From contig CAWZYQ010000005.1 in assembly GCA_963966275.1 (NCBI GenBank), positions 1 to 58,144 of the forward strand: a stretch of DNA of 58,144 nt, written 5' to 3'. The notes under the pieces are model-generated. The model made no database searches, was not told the DNA's origin, and worked only from the letters and a program-made list of their open reading frames with translations. Below are positions 32,511-41,581 of the stretch, piece after piece. The DNA is from UBA10427 sp003500135 (GTDB lineage Bacteria > Bacteroidota > Bacteroidia > Cytophagales > Cyclobacteriaceae). The position numbers were made by a program, and so were the translations under genes. Every line of letters begins with the position of its first letter. Within the stretch, counting starts at the first letter, position 1.

Positions 32511-33764
32511 ATGAGACAGATATTTATCCTCACTGCAGTGGCTTTGGCAATGGTTTTTACTGGATGCAAAACCGGTGACCAACATGAGAAAGTTGAATTG
32601 AGTACAGGTATATGGCGCGCTGTATTGAACATTCAGGATCAAAAGCTACCTTTTAATTTCCAGGTCACTACCAATAAGGAAGGCCATTATCAATTTACAC
32701 TTATTAATGCAGAGGAAAAGATCACACTGAATGATTACACATGGCATGGCGATACCATCACGATTCCCATGCACATATTTGATACCGAGTTAAAAGCTGT
32801 TTGCACAAAAACGACCATGAAAGGTATTTGGAAAAAGAAATATCTGGCAGACTATGAAATATCTTTTGAAGCACGACATAACGAGAAATTCCGATTTAAG
32901 AATACCGATGCTACAACCGGAACTGATTTCGGTGGCAAGTGGGAGGTTACGTTTTATGAAGATGGCGTGGAATCAACGGCCATTGCCATTTTTGATCAAA
33001 AAAACCGAACTGTTAAAGGCACCTTCTTAACGACTACAGGCGATTATCGCTATCTGGAAGGAATACAAAAAGGCGAGCAGTTGTTATTGAGTTGCTTTGA
33101 TGGTGAACATGCTTTTTTATTCAAAGCCCAACTGGGAAAAAATGGCGCCCTAGAGGGGATGTTCTGGTCCGGAAGGCACTGGCAACAAAAATGGACAGCT
33201 GAAAGAAATGAGAATATATCGCTACCTGACCCTTATGAACTGACATTTCTGAAGAAGGGTTTTGATAAGCTATCTTTTTCATTTCCCAATACCGAGGGTG
33301 AAATAGTTTCTCTGGAAGATCCCAAGTTTGACAATCAGGTGGTAATTGTACAAATATTAGGTACCTGGTGCCCTAATTGCATGGATGAAACCGCCTTTCT
33401 TTCCAAATGGTATCGTGAAAACAGTGATAAGGATGTTAAAATTGTGGGCCTTGCATTCGAGCGTAAAGACGACTTCAATTATGCACAAAAAAGGATCAAT
33501 AAGTTAAAAGAGCGTTACGGCATCACCTATGACATCTTGTTTGCCGGAAAATCAAGCAAAGAAGAAGCCTCCCGAAAGCTACCTATGCTCAACCGGGTTG
33601 TCTCTTTCCCCACTACTATATTTATCGATAAAACCGGGAATGTGCGTAAAATACACACGGGTTTCAATGGCCCGGGAACCGGTAAATATTACGCTCAATT
33701 TGTTGAGGAATTCAACTTGTTTGTCAATAAGTTGTTGGAAGAAGACCAGGAGGCCAATTCCTAA
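32511..33764 (+). CDS. TlpA-family thioredoxin-like lipoprotein
   Basis: 417 residues from ATG 32511 (a TTG 18 bp upstream is not needed). Lipoprotein signal with lipobox VFTGC, Cys at residue 21. Residues about 30-245 form a beta-rich N-terminal region (two repeats of the G-x-W-x-x-x-F/L type found in Bacteroidota thioredoxin-like lipoproteins). The C-terminal thioredoxin domain (about 255-410) has the redox motif WCPNC (Cys287 and Cys290) and the cis-Pro SFPTTIFID segment. Likely a membrane-anchored periplasmic disulfide reductase or cytochrome-maturation-type thiol protein. Converges with the polyprenyl synthase gene 5 bp away. Confidence 0.88.
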   Translation: MRQIFILTAVALAMVFTGCKTGDQHEKVELSTGIWRAVLNIQDQKLPFNFQVTTNKEGHYQFTLINAEEKITLNDYTWHGDTITIPMHIFDTELKAVCTKTTMKGIWKKKYLADYEISFEARHNEKFRFKNTDATTGTDFGGKWEVTFYEDGVESTAIAIFDQKNRTVKGTFLTTTGDYRYLEGIQKGEQLLLSCFDGEHAFLFKAQLGKNGALEGMFWSGRHWQQKWTAERNENISLPDPYELTFLKKGFDKLSFSFPNTEGEIVSLEDPKFDNQVVIVQILGTWCPNCMDETAFLSKWYRENSDKDVKIVGLAFERKDDFNYAQKRINKLKERYGITYDILFAGKSSKEEASRKLPMLNRVVSFPTTIFIDKTGNVRKIHTGFNGPGTGKYYAQFVEEFNLFVNKLLEEDQEANS

Positions 33765-33769
33765 TCTGA

Positions 33770-34744
33770 TTATTTCTGGCGTTCAATTGTAAACTGGACT
33801 AGTGATTGCAGTGAATTCCTGTAGTCCGATGGAGGAAATTGCTGGAGCATATCCATGGACTCATGATAAAATTCCATCATTTTCTTTTGTGCATAGTCAA
33901 TACCACCTGATTGTTTTACAAATTCGATTACCTCTTTGACCTTTTTTGGTTTATGACTTTGATTCTTAATAGTGAACAGTACTTTTTGCCTTTTGGCCCA
34001 GGTAGTATTTCGTAAGGCGTAAATAAGTGGAAGGGTCATTTTCTTTTCTTTGATATCAATACCCAGGGGCTTGCCTATTTCATCGTTGCCATAATCAAAC
34101 AAGTCGTCTTTGATTTGGAAGGCCATTCCCACTTTTTCACCAAATAACCTCATTTGCTCCACATCTTCGGAGTCTGAACCGCTGCTGGCGGCGCCCACCG
34201 CACAACATGAAGCGATCAAAGAAGCCGTTTTTTGTCGAATGATATCATAATATATCGATTCATCGATATCGAGCCTTCTTGCCTTTTCCATTTGCAACAG
34301 CTCCCCTTCACTCATTTCCTTTACAGCATTTGATACGATTTTCAACAATTGATGGTCGCCATTTTGAATGGATAGCAGCAAACCCCTCGATAAAAGATAG
34401 TCACCAACCAGAACGGCCACTTTGTTTTTCCAAAGGGCATTAATTGAAAAGAAGCCCCTCCGGTAGTGGGCATCATCTACCACGTCATCATGAACCAATG
34501 TGGCGGTATGCAGCAATTCGATCAGCGCAGCGCCCCTGTGAGTGCCATCATTAATATTGCCGGTCGTACCTGCAGAAAGGAAAACAAACATTGGACGCAT
34601 CTGCTTTCCCTTACGCTTAATGATGTATTGCGTAATTTTATCGAGCAACATTACATTGCTCTTCATTGATTGTCGAAATTTCTGTTCAAATTCCGACATT
34701 TCTTGTATAATTGGAGCTTGTATTTCCTTTAGCGAGAGGATCAT
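33770..34744 (-). CDS. Trans-isoprenyl diphosphate synthase
   Basis: 324 residues from ATG 34744 (a GTG at 34759 is less likely). All-alpha prenyltransferase with first Asp-rich motif DDVVDD (86-91, followed by HYRRG) and second DDLFD (213-217), plus the GKQMRP substrate loop (46-51). It condenses allylic diphosphates with IPP; the long-chain branch supplies the quinone side chain. The residues before the first Asp motif are small/Ala-Thr (HTATLVH), compatible with a long product, but chain length is not certain. Monocistronic by spacing. Confidence 0.9.
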   Translation of the reverse strand: MILSLKEIQAPIIQEMSEFEQKFRQSMKSNVMLLDKITQYIIKRKGKQMRPMFVFLSAGTTGNINDGTHRGAALIELLHTATLVHDDVVDDAHYRRGFFSINALWKNKVAVLVGDYLLSRGLLLSIQNGDHQLLKIVSNAVKEMSEGELLQMEKARRLDIDESIYYDIIRQKTASLIASCCAVGAASSGSDSEDVEQMRLFGEKVGMAFQIKDDLFDYGNDEIGKPLGIDIKEKKMTLPLIYALRNTTWAKRQKVLFTIKNQSHKPKKVKEVIEFVKQSGGIDYAQKKMMEFYHESMDMLQQFPPSDYRNSLQSLVQFTIERQK

Positions 34745-34847
34745 TTTAAAAAAATTCACACAAGTATAGTATCATTTTGTTCATTCTCAAAGTTTAGATC
34801 ATCCTTATATTTGTGCATTGAATTTTAAAAACCTAAGAACCCAAAGT

Positions 34848-35696
34848 ATGCAAAAAGAAGACTTCACCATATTGTCATCCCATGCCGATCGCCCTTTTTC
34901 ATTTGACATTACATATGTAAAGGACGGAAACAAAAAACCTGTTATTTTATTTATGCACGGTTTTAAAGGTTTTAAGGATTGGGGCCACTTCCCCATGATG
35001 GCTGAATACTTCGCCCGGAGCGGTGTTTTTTTTATTAAAATGAATTTTTCACATAATGGTACAACCCCGGGTTCAGGTGACGAATTTTCTGATTTATTCG
35101 CTTTTGGAGAAAATAATTTTTCAATTGAAATGGACGATGTTGGTGATGTGATCGATTTTATCTATGGCGACTCATTCAGGCATCTCAATGAAGAAATGGA
35201 TTTTGAAAACGTTTTTCTAATGGGCCATAGCCGTGGTGGATCCATTGCATTATTAGCTACTGCAGAAAGAGAAATGGTAAAGGGCGCTATTAGCATGGCT
35301 GCAGTGAGTGACCTTGAAAAATGGCTGATGAAAAACGATAAGGAAAACTGGATGACCAATGGTGTGATCCATGTAAAAAACGGAAGGACCGGCCAAAATA
35401 TGCCTCTTCACTTTCAAATTGTAGAAGATTTCTACAATCATCAATCCAGATTGGACCTCAAGCAGGTGTTGAAAAAAAATAATAAGCCGATCATCGCTTT
35501 CCATGGAAGTAATGACGAAGCGTTGAGCCCATCGATGCTGGACGATCTGAAAAGCTATAATCCTGAAATTCAGGATCATGTAATTGATGGTGCGGGACAT
35601 ACATTCGGCGGTACCCACCCCTACCACAGTTGCGAACTGCCGGAACACACACAACAATTAGCACAACGCACTATCGATTTTATCGGAAACTGTTAA
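34848..35696 (+). CDS. Alpha/beta hydrolase (dienelactone hydrolase-like)
   Basis: 282 residues from ATG 34848; the earlier TTG at 34818 adds nothing conserved. Oxyanion region FMHGFKGFKDWG (about 35-46), nucleophile elbow GHSRGG with Ser128, acid Asp224 in HGSNDEALS and His252 in GAGHTFGGTHP. No signal peptide, so cytosolic. Substrate unknown; relatives are annotated as peptidases or esterases of the same fold. It is followed after 105 bp by valS, with a candidate valS promoter in between, so it is probably separate. Confidence 0.85.
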   Translation: MQKEDFTILSSHADRPFSFDITYVKDGNKKPVILFMHGFKGFKDWGHFPMMAEYFARSGVFFIKMNFSHNGTTPGSGDEFSDLFAFGENNFSIEMDDVGDVIDFIYGDSFRHLNEEMDFENVFLMGHSRGGSIALLATAEREMVKGAISMAAVSDLEKWLMKNDKENWMTNGVIHVKNGRTGQNMPLHFQIVEDFYNHQSRLDLKQVLKKNNKPIIAFHGSNDEALSPSMLDDLKSYNPEIQDHVIDGAGHTFGGTHPYHSCELPEHTQQLAQRTIDFIGNC

Positions 35697-35746
35697 AACA
35701 ACTTTGCTTTTAGATGATTAAATGACACTTCTCTGCATTTTTTCCC

Positions 35747-35754
35747 TAATTTTG
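35747..35754 (+). promoter_or_regulatory. Predicted -7 box TAATTTTG for valS
   Basis: Full match to TAnnTTTG, 48 bp before the valS ATG; -33 match is weak. Confidence 0.4.
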
Positions 35755-35801
35755 CAGCTCGAAAAAATAATTGGTTCATATTAAAATTAATTGACTTGTA
35801 T

Positions 35802-38486
35802 ATGGCACTTTCAACAAAGTATAATCCCACGGAAGTTGAAGAGAAATGGTACCAGGAATGGATGAACAAAGGACTTTTTCATTCCGAGCCAAATCCGGAA
35901 AAAAAGCCATATACGGTCGTCATACCTCCACCTAATGTGACCGGGGTTTTGCATATGGGCCACATGCTCAATAATACTATCCAGGATGTATTGATCAGAA
36001 AAGCGCGGATGCAGGGCTTCGAGGCTTGCTGGGTACCGGGCACTGACCATGCCTCTATCGCTACCGAAGCCAAAGTAGTAGCAATGCTCCGCGAAAAAGG
36101 CATTAAAAAGAAAGATTTGAGCCGCGAAGAATTTTTAAAACATGCCTGGGAATGGAAAGAAAAGTATGGTGGCATCATATTGGAACAACTGAAAAAGCTT
36201 GGAGCATCCTGCGATTGGGGGCGAACGAGTTTTACCATGGATGACGAATATTACAAAGCCGTCATCCGTGTTTTCGTTGACCTGTACAAAAAAGGTTATA
36301 TCTATCGTGGTTTACGCATGATCAACTGGGATTGTGAAGCCCAAACCGCCCTTTCCAATGAAGAAGTTATTTACAAGGAGGATGGAGAAAAGGCCAGTTT
36401 TTACTCCGTAAAGTATGCCATAAAAGATTCTGGTGAATGGGTAACTATTGCCACGGTAAGACCGGAAACCATCTTAGGTGACAGTGCCATTGCCGTAAAC
36501 CCGAAAGATGAAAGATATACTCATTTGATCGGTAAGAAAGCATTGGTGCCGTTTATCAACAGGGAAATACCAATTATTGCCGACGACTATGTGGATAAAG
36601 AATTTGGTACAGGCTGTCTAAAGGTAACGCCTGCCCACGACCCAAATGACTTTGAAATCGGTCAGAGACACAATCTGGAAGTAATCGACACGATAAACAA
36701 TGACGGAACATTGAATGAAGCATGTGAAGTTGAAAAGTATGTGGGCAAAGATCGCTTTGAAGTCAGAAAATTGATCGTAAAAGATCTCGAAGAAGCCGGG
36801 CGCCTGGTGGGAACGGAGGAATTTATTACACGAATTGGCCGATCGGAAAGAACGAACACTGTAGTAGAGCCAAAACTGAGCTTGCAGTGGTTTATTAAAA
36901 TGAAGGATATTTCACAGAGGGCCACGAAAGCAGTGGAAGACGATGAGATTGCCCTGATTCCGGGTAAGTTCAAAAACACCTACCGGCGCTGGATGGAAAA
37001 TGTTCGCGATTGGTGTATTTCGCGACAACTATGGTGGGGGCATCGCATACCTGCCTATTATTATGGCGAGGGCGAACATGACTATGTAATTGCCGAGACC
37101 CCCGAAGAAGCGCTGACTCTGGCGAGAGAGAAATCAGGCAATGCCAGCCTGAACGTAAAAGACCTTGAACAAGATCCCGATGTGCTAGATACGTGGGCTT
37201 CTTCGTGGCTATGGCCTATTCAGGTTTTTGGGGGATTCGATGGTGATCATTTTGATAGCCAGCGTGGAAAGTACCGTAAAGGCAGCAACGCTGACCTGGA
37301 TTACTATTATCCCACGTCTGTACTTGTAACTGCCCCTGAAATCTTGTTCTTCTGGGTTGCCAGAATGATCATTGCGGGTTATGAATACATGGACAAGCCT
37401 CCTTTTAAGGATGTTTACCTCACGGGAATCGTACGTGACAAGCTCCGCCGCAAAATGTCAAAATCTTTGGGGAATTCCCCGGATCCTCTGGAACTAATAA
37501 AACAATATGGAGCAGATGGAGTCAGGACAGGTATGCTATTTAGCTCACCGGCTGGAAATGACCTTTTATTTGATGAAAAACTATGTGAGCAGGGCCGGAA
37601 CTTCTCCAATAAAATATGGAATGTATTCCGACTAATGCAGGGTTGGGAAATCGACGATACTGCGCATGATGCACAGCATGACATGGCTACAAAATGGTTC
37701 GGGTCGCGTTTTAATCAGGCGCTGGCCGAAATAGAAGACCATTTCTCAAAATACCGCATTTCCGATGCACTGATGACGGTTTATAAGTTGATATGGAATG
37801 ACTTTAGCGGTTGGTATTTAGAGATAATCAAGCCCGCTTTCGGCGAGGCCATTGACAGGAGAACCTATGATATTACGATTTCCTATTTTGAAAAACTGGT
37901 TAAGATCTTGCATCCTTTTATGCCATTTATTTCTGAAGAACTGTACCAAAACATAAAAGAAAGAGCAGAGGGTGACTATTTAATTACCGCGGAATGGCCC
38001 GTTAAAGGTGATGTTGACCAGGCTATTCTCAACAGTGCCAGCCATGCCTTTGAAGTGATTTCCGGCATAAGGAACCTGAGAAGCAATAAAGGACTTTCGC
38101 CTAAAGAGGCCCTGGAACTACATATAAAAGCCAGGAACTCCCATGTATATGATGCCTTTGGCGCCATAATGAAGAAAATGGCCAATATTTCAGAACTTAA
38201 GTTTGTTACCGAACAGGAAAAAGGGGCAAGTGGCTTTATTGTCGATACAGATGAATGCTTTGTGCCCATGAGCGGTTCTATTGATGCTGAAAAAGAAATT
38301 GAAGAGCTGGAGAAAGAATTGAACTACCAGCAAGGCTTTTTAAATACGGTAAATAAAAAGTTAGCAAATGACAAGTTTGTGAACAATGCCCCTGAAAAGG
38401 TAGTGGAAACGGAAAGGAAAAAGCAACAGGACGCTGAAGCTAAAATAAAGGCATTAAAGGAACAAATTGAGCGCTTAAAAGGATGA
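35802..38486 (+). CDS. valS: Valyl-tRNA synthetase
   Basis: 894 residues from ATG 35802 (a TTG two codons upstream is a false start). Class I synthetase: HIGH motif as HMGH in PPPNVTGVLHMGHML (about 46-61), CP1 editing domain about 190-345 with the DPNDFEIGQRHNLE stretch, KMSKS in RRKMSKSLGNSPDP, tRNA-binding anticodon domain and a C-terminal coiled coil (about 825-894). It charges tRNA-Val and hydrolyses mischarged Thr-tRNA. The gene is followed by a terminator. Confidence 0.97.
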   Translation: MALSTKYNPTEVEEKWYQEWMNKGLFHSEPNPEKKPYTVVIPPPNVTGVLHMGHMLNNTIQDVLIRKARMQGFEACWVPGTDHASIATEAKVVAMLREKGIKKKDLSREEFLKHAWEWKEKYGGIILEQLKKLGASCDWGRTSFTMDDEYYKAVIRVFVDLYKKGYIYRGLRMINWDCEAQTALSNEEVIYKEDGEKASFYSVKYAIKDSGEWVTIATVRPETILGDSAIAVNPKDERYTHLIGKKALVPFINREIPIIADDYVDKEFGTGCLKVTPAHDPNDFEIGQRHNLEVIDTINNDGTLNEACEVEKYVGKDRFEVRKLIVKDLEEAGRLVGTEEFITRIGRSERTNTVVEPKLSLQWFIKMKDISQRATKAVEDDEIALIPGKFKNTYRRWMENVRDWCISRQLWWGHRIPAYYYGEGEHDYVIAETPEEALTLAREKSGNASLNVKDLEQDPDVLDTWASSWLWPIQVFGGFDGDHFDSQRGKYRKGSNADLDYYYPTSVLVTAPEILFFWVARMIIAGYEYMDKPPFKDVYLTGIVRDKLRRKMSKSLGNSPDPLELIKQYGADGVRTGMLFSSPAGNDLLFDEKLCEQGRNFSNKIWNVFRLMQGWEIDDTAHDAQHDMATKWFGSRFNQALAEIEDHFSKYRISDALMTVYKLIWNDFSGWYLEIIKPAFGEAIDRRTYDITISYFEKLVKILHPFMPFISEELYQNIKERAEGDYLITAEWPVKGDVDQAILNSASHAFEVISGIRNLRSNKGLSPKEALELHIKARNSHVYDAFGAIMKKMANISELKFVTEQEKGASGFIVDTDECFVPMSGSIDAEKEIEELEKELNYQQGFLNTVNKKLANDKFVNNAPEKVVETERKKQQDAEAKIKALKEQIERLKG

Positions 38487-38493
38487 TATAAAT

Positions 38494-38533
38494 ATCCCAA
38501 ATCATTTCAAAAAACATGATATGGGATTTTTTT
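38494..38533 (+). terminator. Rho-independent terminator after valS
   Basis: ATCCCAAATCAT (38494-38505) pairs with ATGATATGGGAT (38516-38527) with one mismatch and a 10-base loop, followed by T7. Confidence 0.85.
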
Positions 38534-38534
38534 A

Positions 38535-38542
38535 TATTTTTG
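38535..38542 (+). promoter_or_regulatory. Possible -7 box TATTTTTG
   Basis: Fits TAnnTTTG but ends only 7 bp before the next ATG (38550), which would make that mRNA nearly leaderless. It also lies in the terminator T-run, so it may be chance. Confidence 0.25.
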
Positions 38543-38549
38543 TATCGAC

Positions 38550-39053
38550 ATGGAGTACAGATTATTTCCCGGAGATAAAAATCATATACTAAAAGAGGTG
38601 CAACAAAACCACCGGGAATTCCTGCTTTACCTTATGGTAGAAAAGGTTAAAAACTTTTACTTATCCTATTATAATCCCCTTGGTCTGGTTGATGATACTA
38701 TAAGAAAAATCCAGAAAAGCGATCAGTATCCTCTTGAAGCGCTTAATATTTTTTACGAGCACCTCTCGGGCATCTACAGGTATCAATTCGGTGAGGTGCA
38801 ACTGGCTTTCCTTTTTGACGGAAGATCGCATTATGAAAAATACAGCGAGGACTGGACAGCATACTTCAAACAAAAAATAACGGAATTTTGCTTCGCTCCA
38901 CATTTTGTAAAGGCCGTGCTGGAAGTAACGGTTTTACAGCCCAATGACCATGTGGCTCAGCTGGCCGGAAACCGAATGCGCAACTTTTTGCAGAATCACT
39001 TTGCACTTAAAGTTCACCGCTACAAAGGCATTCAAACCCTAAAAGCAAGCTGA
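38550..39053 (+). CDS. Conserved-looking hypothetical protein
   Basis: 167 residues, soluble, no signal peptide, no membrane segment. Composition is rich in aromatic residues (Tyr, Phe) and basic residues. The segment YRYQFGEVQLAFLFDGRSHYEKYSEDW (middle) and RMRNFLQNHFALKVHRYKG (end) look folded. No known family is recognised. It is isolated: an upstream terminator follows valS, and the dapF gene converges on it with 1 bp between the ends. Confidence 0.6.
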   Translation: MEYRLFPGDKNHILKEVQQNHREFLLYLMVEKVKNFYLSYYNPLGLVDDTIRKIQKSDQYPLEALNIFYEHLSGIYRYQFGEVQLAFLFDGRSHYEKYSEDWTAYFKQKITEFCFAPHFVKAVLEVTVLQPNDHVAQLAGNRMRNFLQNHFALKVHRYKGIQTLKAS

Positions 39054-39054
39054 T

Positions 39055-39849
39055 TTATAGATTGGCAACATCTATTTTGCCCTCAAACACTCTTTCAGCA
39101 GGGCCTATTAACCATACGTCAGTGAAGGTGCCGTTTCCTTTGTATTTGCAACTTACCTTCAGGTCTCCACCGAGTGTTGTTACACGAATAGGGTTTTCAC
39201 CACTTTGTTGGCCGTAAATCAATGCTGATGCCGTAACACCGGTACCGCAGGAGAGCGTTTCATTTTCCACCCCGCGTTCATATGTCCTGACGAAAATTTT
39301 ATCGCCTTCTATCGGCTTAACAAAGTTTACGTTAGCGCCTTCATTTCCGTATACTTCATTCCTTATTTGCCTGCCACGATTAAATACATCAAACCCTTCT
39401 ATTTCCTCTATAAACTGAACGTGATGTGGGGATCCCGTATCGATAAACCAGTCGTTGCCTGAAGGATCCGCTGCCGCTACATCTGGCATGTGCAGGTGCA
39501 CCTCTTCTTCCTCTATTTTAGCAGAAAGGGCGCCTTCCGAAGTCATGAAAGTACATTGATTTTTGATGATACCCAGAAAACTTGCAAACTTTACCGTACA
39601 ACGGCTGCCATTTCCACATAGCGTTGATAAATGGCCATCAGAATTGAAATAGACCATTCGAAAGTCCTGACCATCATGTCCCCGTATGAGAATTAAGCCA
39701 TCGGCCCCAATTCCAAAACGTCGGTCGCATAGTTTTTTAACCAGATCATTCGCTTCAATGTCAAATTGATTCGCCCGGTCGTCGATCATGATAAAATCGT
39801 TTCCGGCGCCCTGATATTTATAGAAATGAAGCAGGTTATCGCGGTTCAT
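39055..39849 (-). CDS. dapF: Diaminopimelate epimerase
   Basis: 264 residues, normal length. The two catalytic Cys are both present: Cys78 in LCGNGSRC and Cys201 in LSCGTG, each in its half of the pseudo-symmetric fold. The YQGAGNDFI start and ERGVENETLSCGTGVTASA segment are family hallmarks. Converts LL- to meso-diaminopimelate, the lysine precursor and the wall residue added by MurE in this window. It is separated from rplS by a terminator, so it has its own promoter. Confidence 0.96.
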   Translation of the reverse strand: MNRDNLLHFYKYQGAGNDFIMIDDRANQFDIEANDLVKKLCDRRFGIGADGLILIRGHDGQDFRMVYFNSDGHLSTLCGNGSRCTVKFASFLGIIKNQCTFMTSEGALSAKIEEEEVHLHMPDVAAADPSGNDWFIDTGSPHHVQFIEEIEGFDVFNRGRQIRNEVYGNEGANVNFVKPIEGDKIFVRTYERGVENETLSCGTGVTASALIYGQQSGENPIRVTTLGGDLKVSCKYKGNGTFTDVWLIGPAERVFEGKIDVANL

Positions 39850-39873
39850 ACTGGCATGTTCGGGTTAAGATAT

Positions 39874-39905
39874 AAAAAAAGCCAATTCCCTGAAAAAGAA
39901 TTGGC
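39874..39905 (-). terminator. Terminator of the rpsP-rplS operon
   Basis: GCCAATTC (39881-39888) pairs with GAATTGGC (39898-39905), 9-base loop, and a T7 on the minus strand (A7 at 39874-39880 on plus). It lies 22 bp past the rplS stop. Confidence 0.9.
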
Positions 39906-39926
39906 CCTACATATGATCAATGAATC

Positions 39927-40283
39927 TTAATTCATTCTTTCTTTAATCCGGGCTGATTTACCCTGACGCCCTCTCAGATAGAACAGTTTAGCTCTCCTTA
40001 CTTTACCTCTTCTTACCACTTTGATCTCTTCAATATTGGGAGAAAGTAGCGGGAAAATCCGCTCAATGCCAATACCATTGGAAATTTTTCTTACTGTAAA
40101 AGTTTCACCGTTGGAGCCTTTTCTTTTCCTCTGGATCACGGTACCCTGGAAGTTCTGAATACGCTCTTTGTTACCTTCCTTGATTTTCACAGCCACGTTA
40201 ATTGTGTCACCTGGCTTAAACCCTGGAAATTTAGCCCTTACTTCCTGGCTTTCCTGCTCTATTTGTTTAATTATATCGTTCAT
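39927..40283 (-). CDS. rplS: 50S ribosomal protein L19
   Basis: 118 residues, normal length. Signature FKPGDTINVAVKIKEGNKERIQNFQGTVIQRKRKGSNGETFTVRKISNGIGIERIFPLLSP, all in order. L19 sits at the 30S-50S interface. Last gene of the rpsP-rimM-trmD-rplS operon; 77 bp separate it from trmD and a TATATTTG box in that gap may give it an extra promoter. Confidence 0.97.
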   Translation of the reverse strand: MNDIIKQIEQESQEVRAKFPGFKPGDTINVAVKIKEGNKERIQNFQGTVIQRKRKGSNGETFTVRKISNGIGIERIFPLLSPNIEEIKVVRRGKVRRAKLFYLRGRQGKSARIKERMN

Positions 40284-40321
40284 GTCTTTAGCGCTTTATA
40301 TAGCTCGTGAAAAACGGACTG

Positions 40322-40329
40322 CAAATATA
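40322..40329 (-). promoter_or_regulatory. Predicted internal promoter TATATTTG for rplS
   Basis: Minus strand, full match to TAnnTTTG, 38 bp before the rplS ATG, between trmD and rplS. No good -33 partner. Confidence 0.45.
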
Positions 40330-40360
40330 GTGATTATTTACAGAAAATCGACCTATCGTT

Positions 40361-41050
40361 TTATTTATTTTTAAATTTCGAATACAATTCCGGCCTGCGT
40401 ACTTTTGTACGCTCCAGGGCCTGCTGCATTCGCCACTCCTCAATTTTAGCTTCATGGCCCGAGAGAAGAATATCCGGTACTTTTTTCCCTTTATAATCTG
40501 CCGGCCGTGTGTATACCGGAGGGGCGACCATATCATCCTGAAAACTATCGCTTAAAGCGGAGGTTTCATCAGACAAAACACCAGGTATTAACCTGATGAC
40601 CGCATCGGAAACTACTGCTGCTGCCATTTCACCTCCAGTAAGCACATAATTCCCAATGCTGATTTCTTTGGTAACCAAATACTCTCGCACACGCTCATCG
40701 ACACCTTTGTAGTGACCACACAATATGATCAGGTTCTGCGACAGCGACAATTGGTTGGCCATGGGCTGATCAAATATTTCCCCATCCGGGCTCATATATA
40801 TCACTTCATCATAATCACGTTCCGATTTCAAAGAAGAGATACAATGTTCTATGGGCTCTATCATGAGCACCATTCCGGCTCCACCACCATATGCGTAATC
40901 ATCCACCTTCTTATGTTTATTGGTCGCATAATCTCTAAGGTTATGAACTTTCAACTCAACAAGGCCTTTCTTTTGTGCTCTTTTTAAAATGGAGTCATCA
41001 AACGGGCCTTCGAGTAGCTTAGGCAAACATGTGACAATATCAATACGCAT
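40361..41050 (-). CDS. trmD: tRNA (guanine37-N1)-methyltransferase TrmD
   Basis: 229 residues, typical for TrmD. The trefoil-knot SAM site is visible as LILCGHYKGVDERV and EISIGNYVLTGGEMAAAVV, and the N-terminus MRIDIVTCLP matches the family. It methylates G37 of tRNAs to prevent frameshifting. It starts one base inside the rimM stop (TAATG). Confidence 0.96.
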   Translation of the reverse strand: MRIDIVTCLPKLLEGPFDDSILKRAQKKGLVELKVHNLRDYATNKHKKVDDYAYGGGAGMVLMIEPIEHCISSLKSERDYDEVIYMSPDGEIFDQPMANQLSLSQNLIILCGHYKGVDERVREYLVTKEISIGNYVLTGGEMAAAVVSDAVIRLIPGVLSDETSALSDSFQDDMVAPPVYTRPADYKGKKVPDILLSGHEAKIEEWRMQQALERTKVRRPELYSKFKNK

Positions 41051-41571
41051 TATAAGTAGATCTCCAACAGGCCTTCAGGTAAAACAACATTCACTACCTC
41101 ATTCGGGTGGTCGGCACCTATTACTATTTCATCCGTAATGGGTATCAGCACCTCCCTGGATTTATACTCCATCGCCAGAAAATCGTGGTGGCTGGCCGTC
41201 ATTACCCTAACCACCTTGCCTAAGGCGCCTTCATTTTTATCCACAACGGTATAGCTGATTATATCATGGTAATAGAATTGACCTTCATCCAACGGAGGCA
41301 AAAACTGAAGGGGCAAATGTAAGGAACTTCCCTTTAATGACTCGGCAGCTTCAATACTATCAATATCTTCGAATTTAATTACCGCTTTTTGGCCACGAGC
41401 CTGGATTGATTCCAAAAAAAATGGAATCAGTTGTTCATTTTGCAGAACAAATACTGATTCCAGATTTTTGTAATATTCGGGCTGATCTACATCGAGCAGT
41501 GCTTTCACCGCTCCTTTCGTACCGTTAGGCCTGATAATATACCCAAGTTCAAAGCATTCATCAAGCCGCAT
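41050..41571 (-). CDS. rimM: 16S rRNA processing protein RimM
   Basis: 173 residues: RimM N-terminal beta-barrel with GYIIRPNGTKGAVKALL and a PRC-barrel C-terminal half (FYYHDIISYTVVDKNEGALGKVV). It assists 30S head assembly by binding S19. Sits 10 bp after rpsP and overlaps trmD, as is usual. Confidence 0.95.
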   Translation of the reverse strand: MRLDECFELGYIIRPNGTKGAVKALLDVDQPEYYKNLESVFVLQNEQLIPFFLESIQARGQKAVIKFEDIDSIEAAESLKGSSLHLPLQFLPPLDEGQFYYHDIISYTVVDKNEGALGKVVRVMTASHHDFLAMEYKSREVLIPITDEIVIGADHPNEVVNVVLPEGLLEIYL

Positions 41572-41581
41572 ATCAGCTCAA

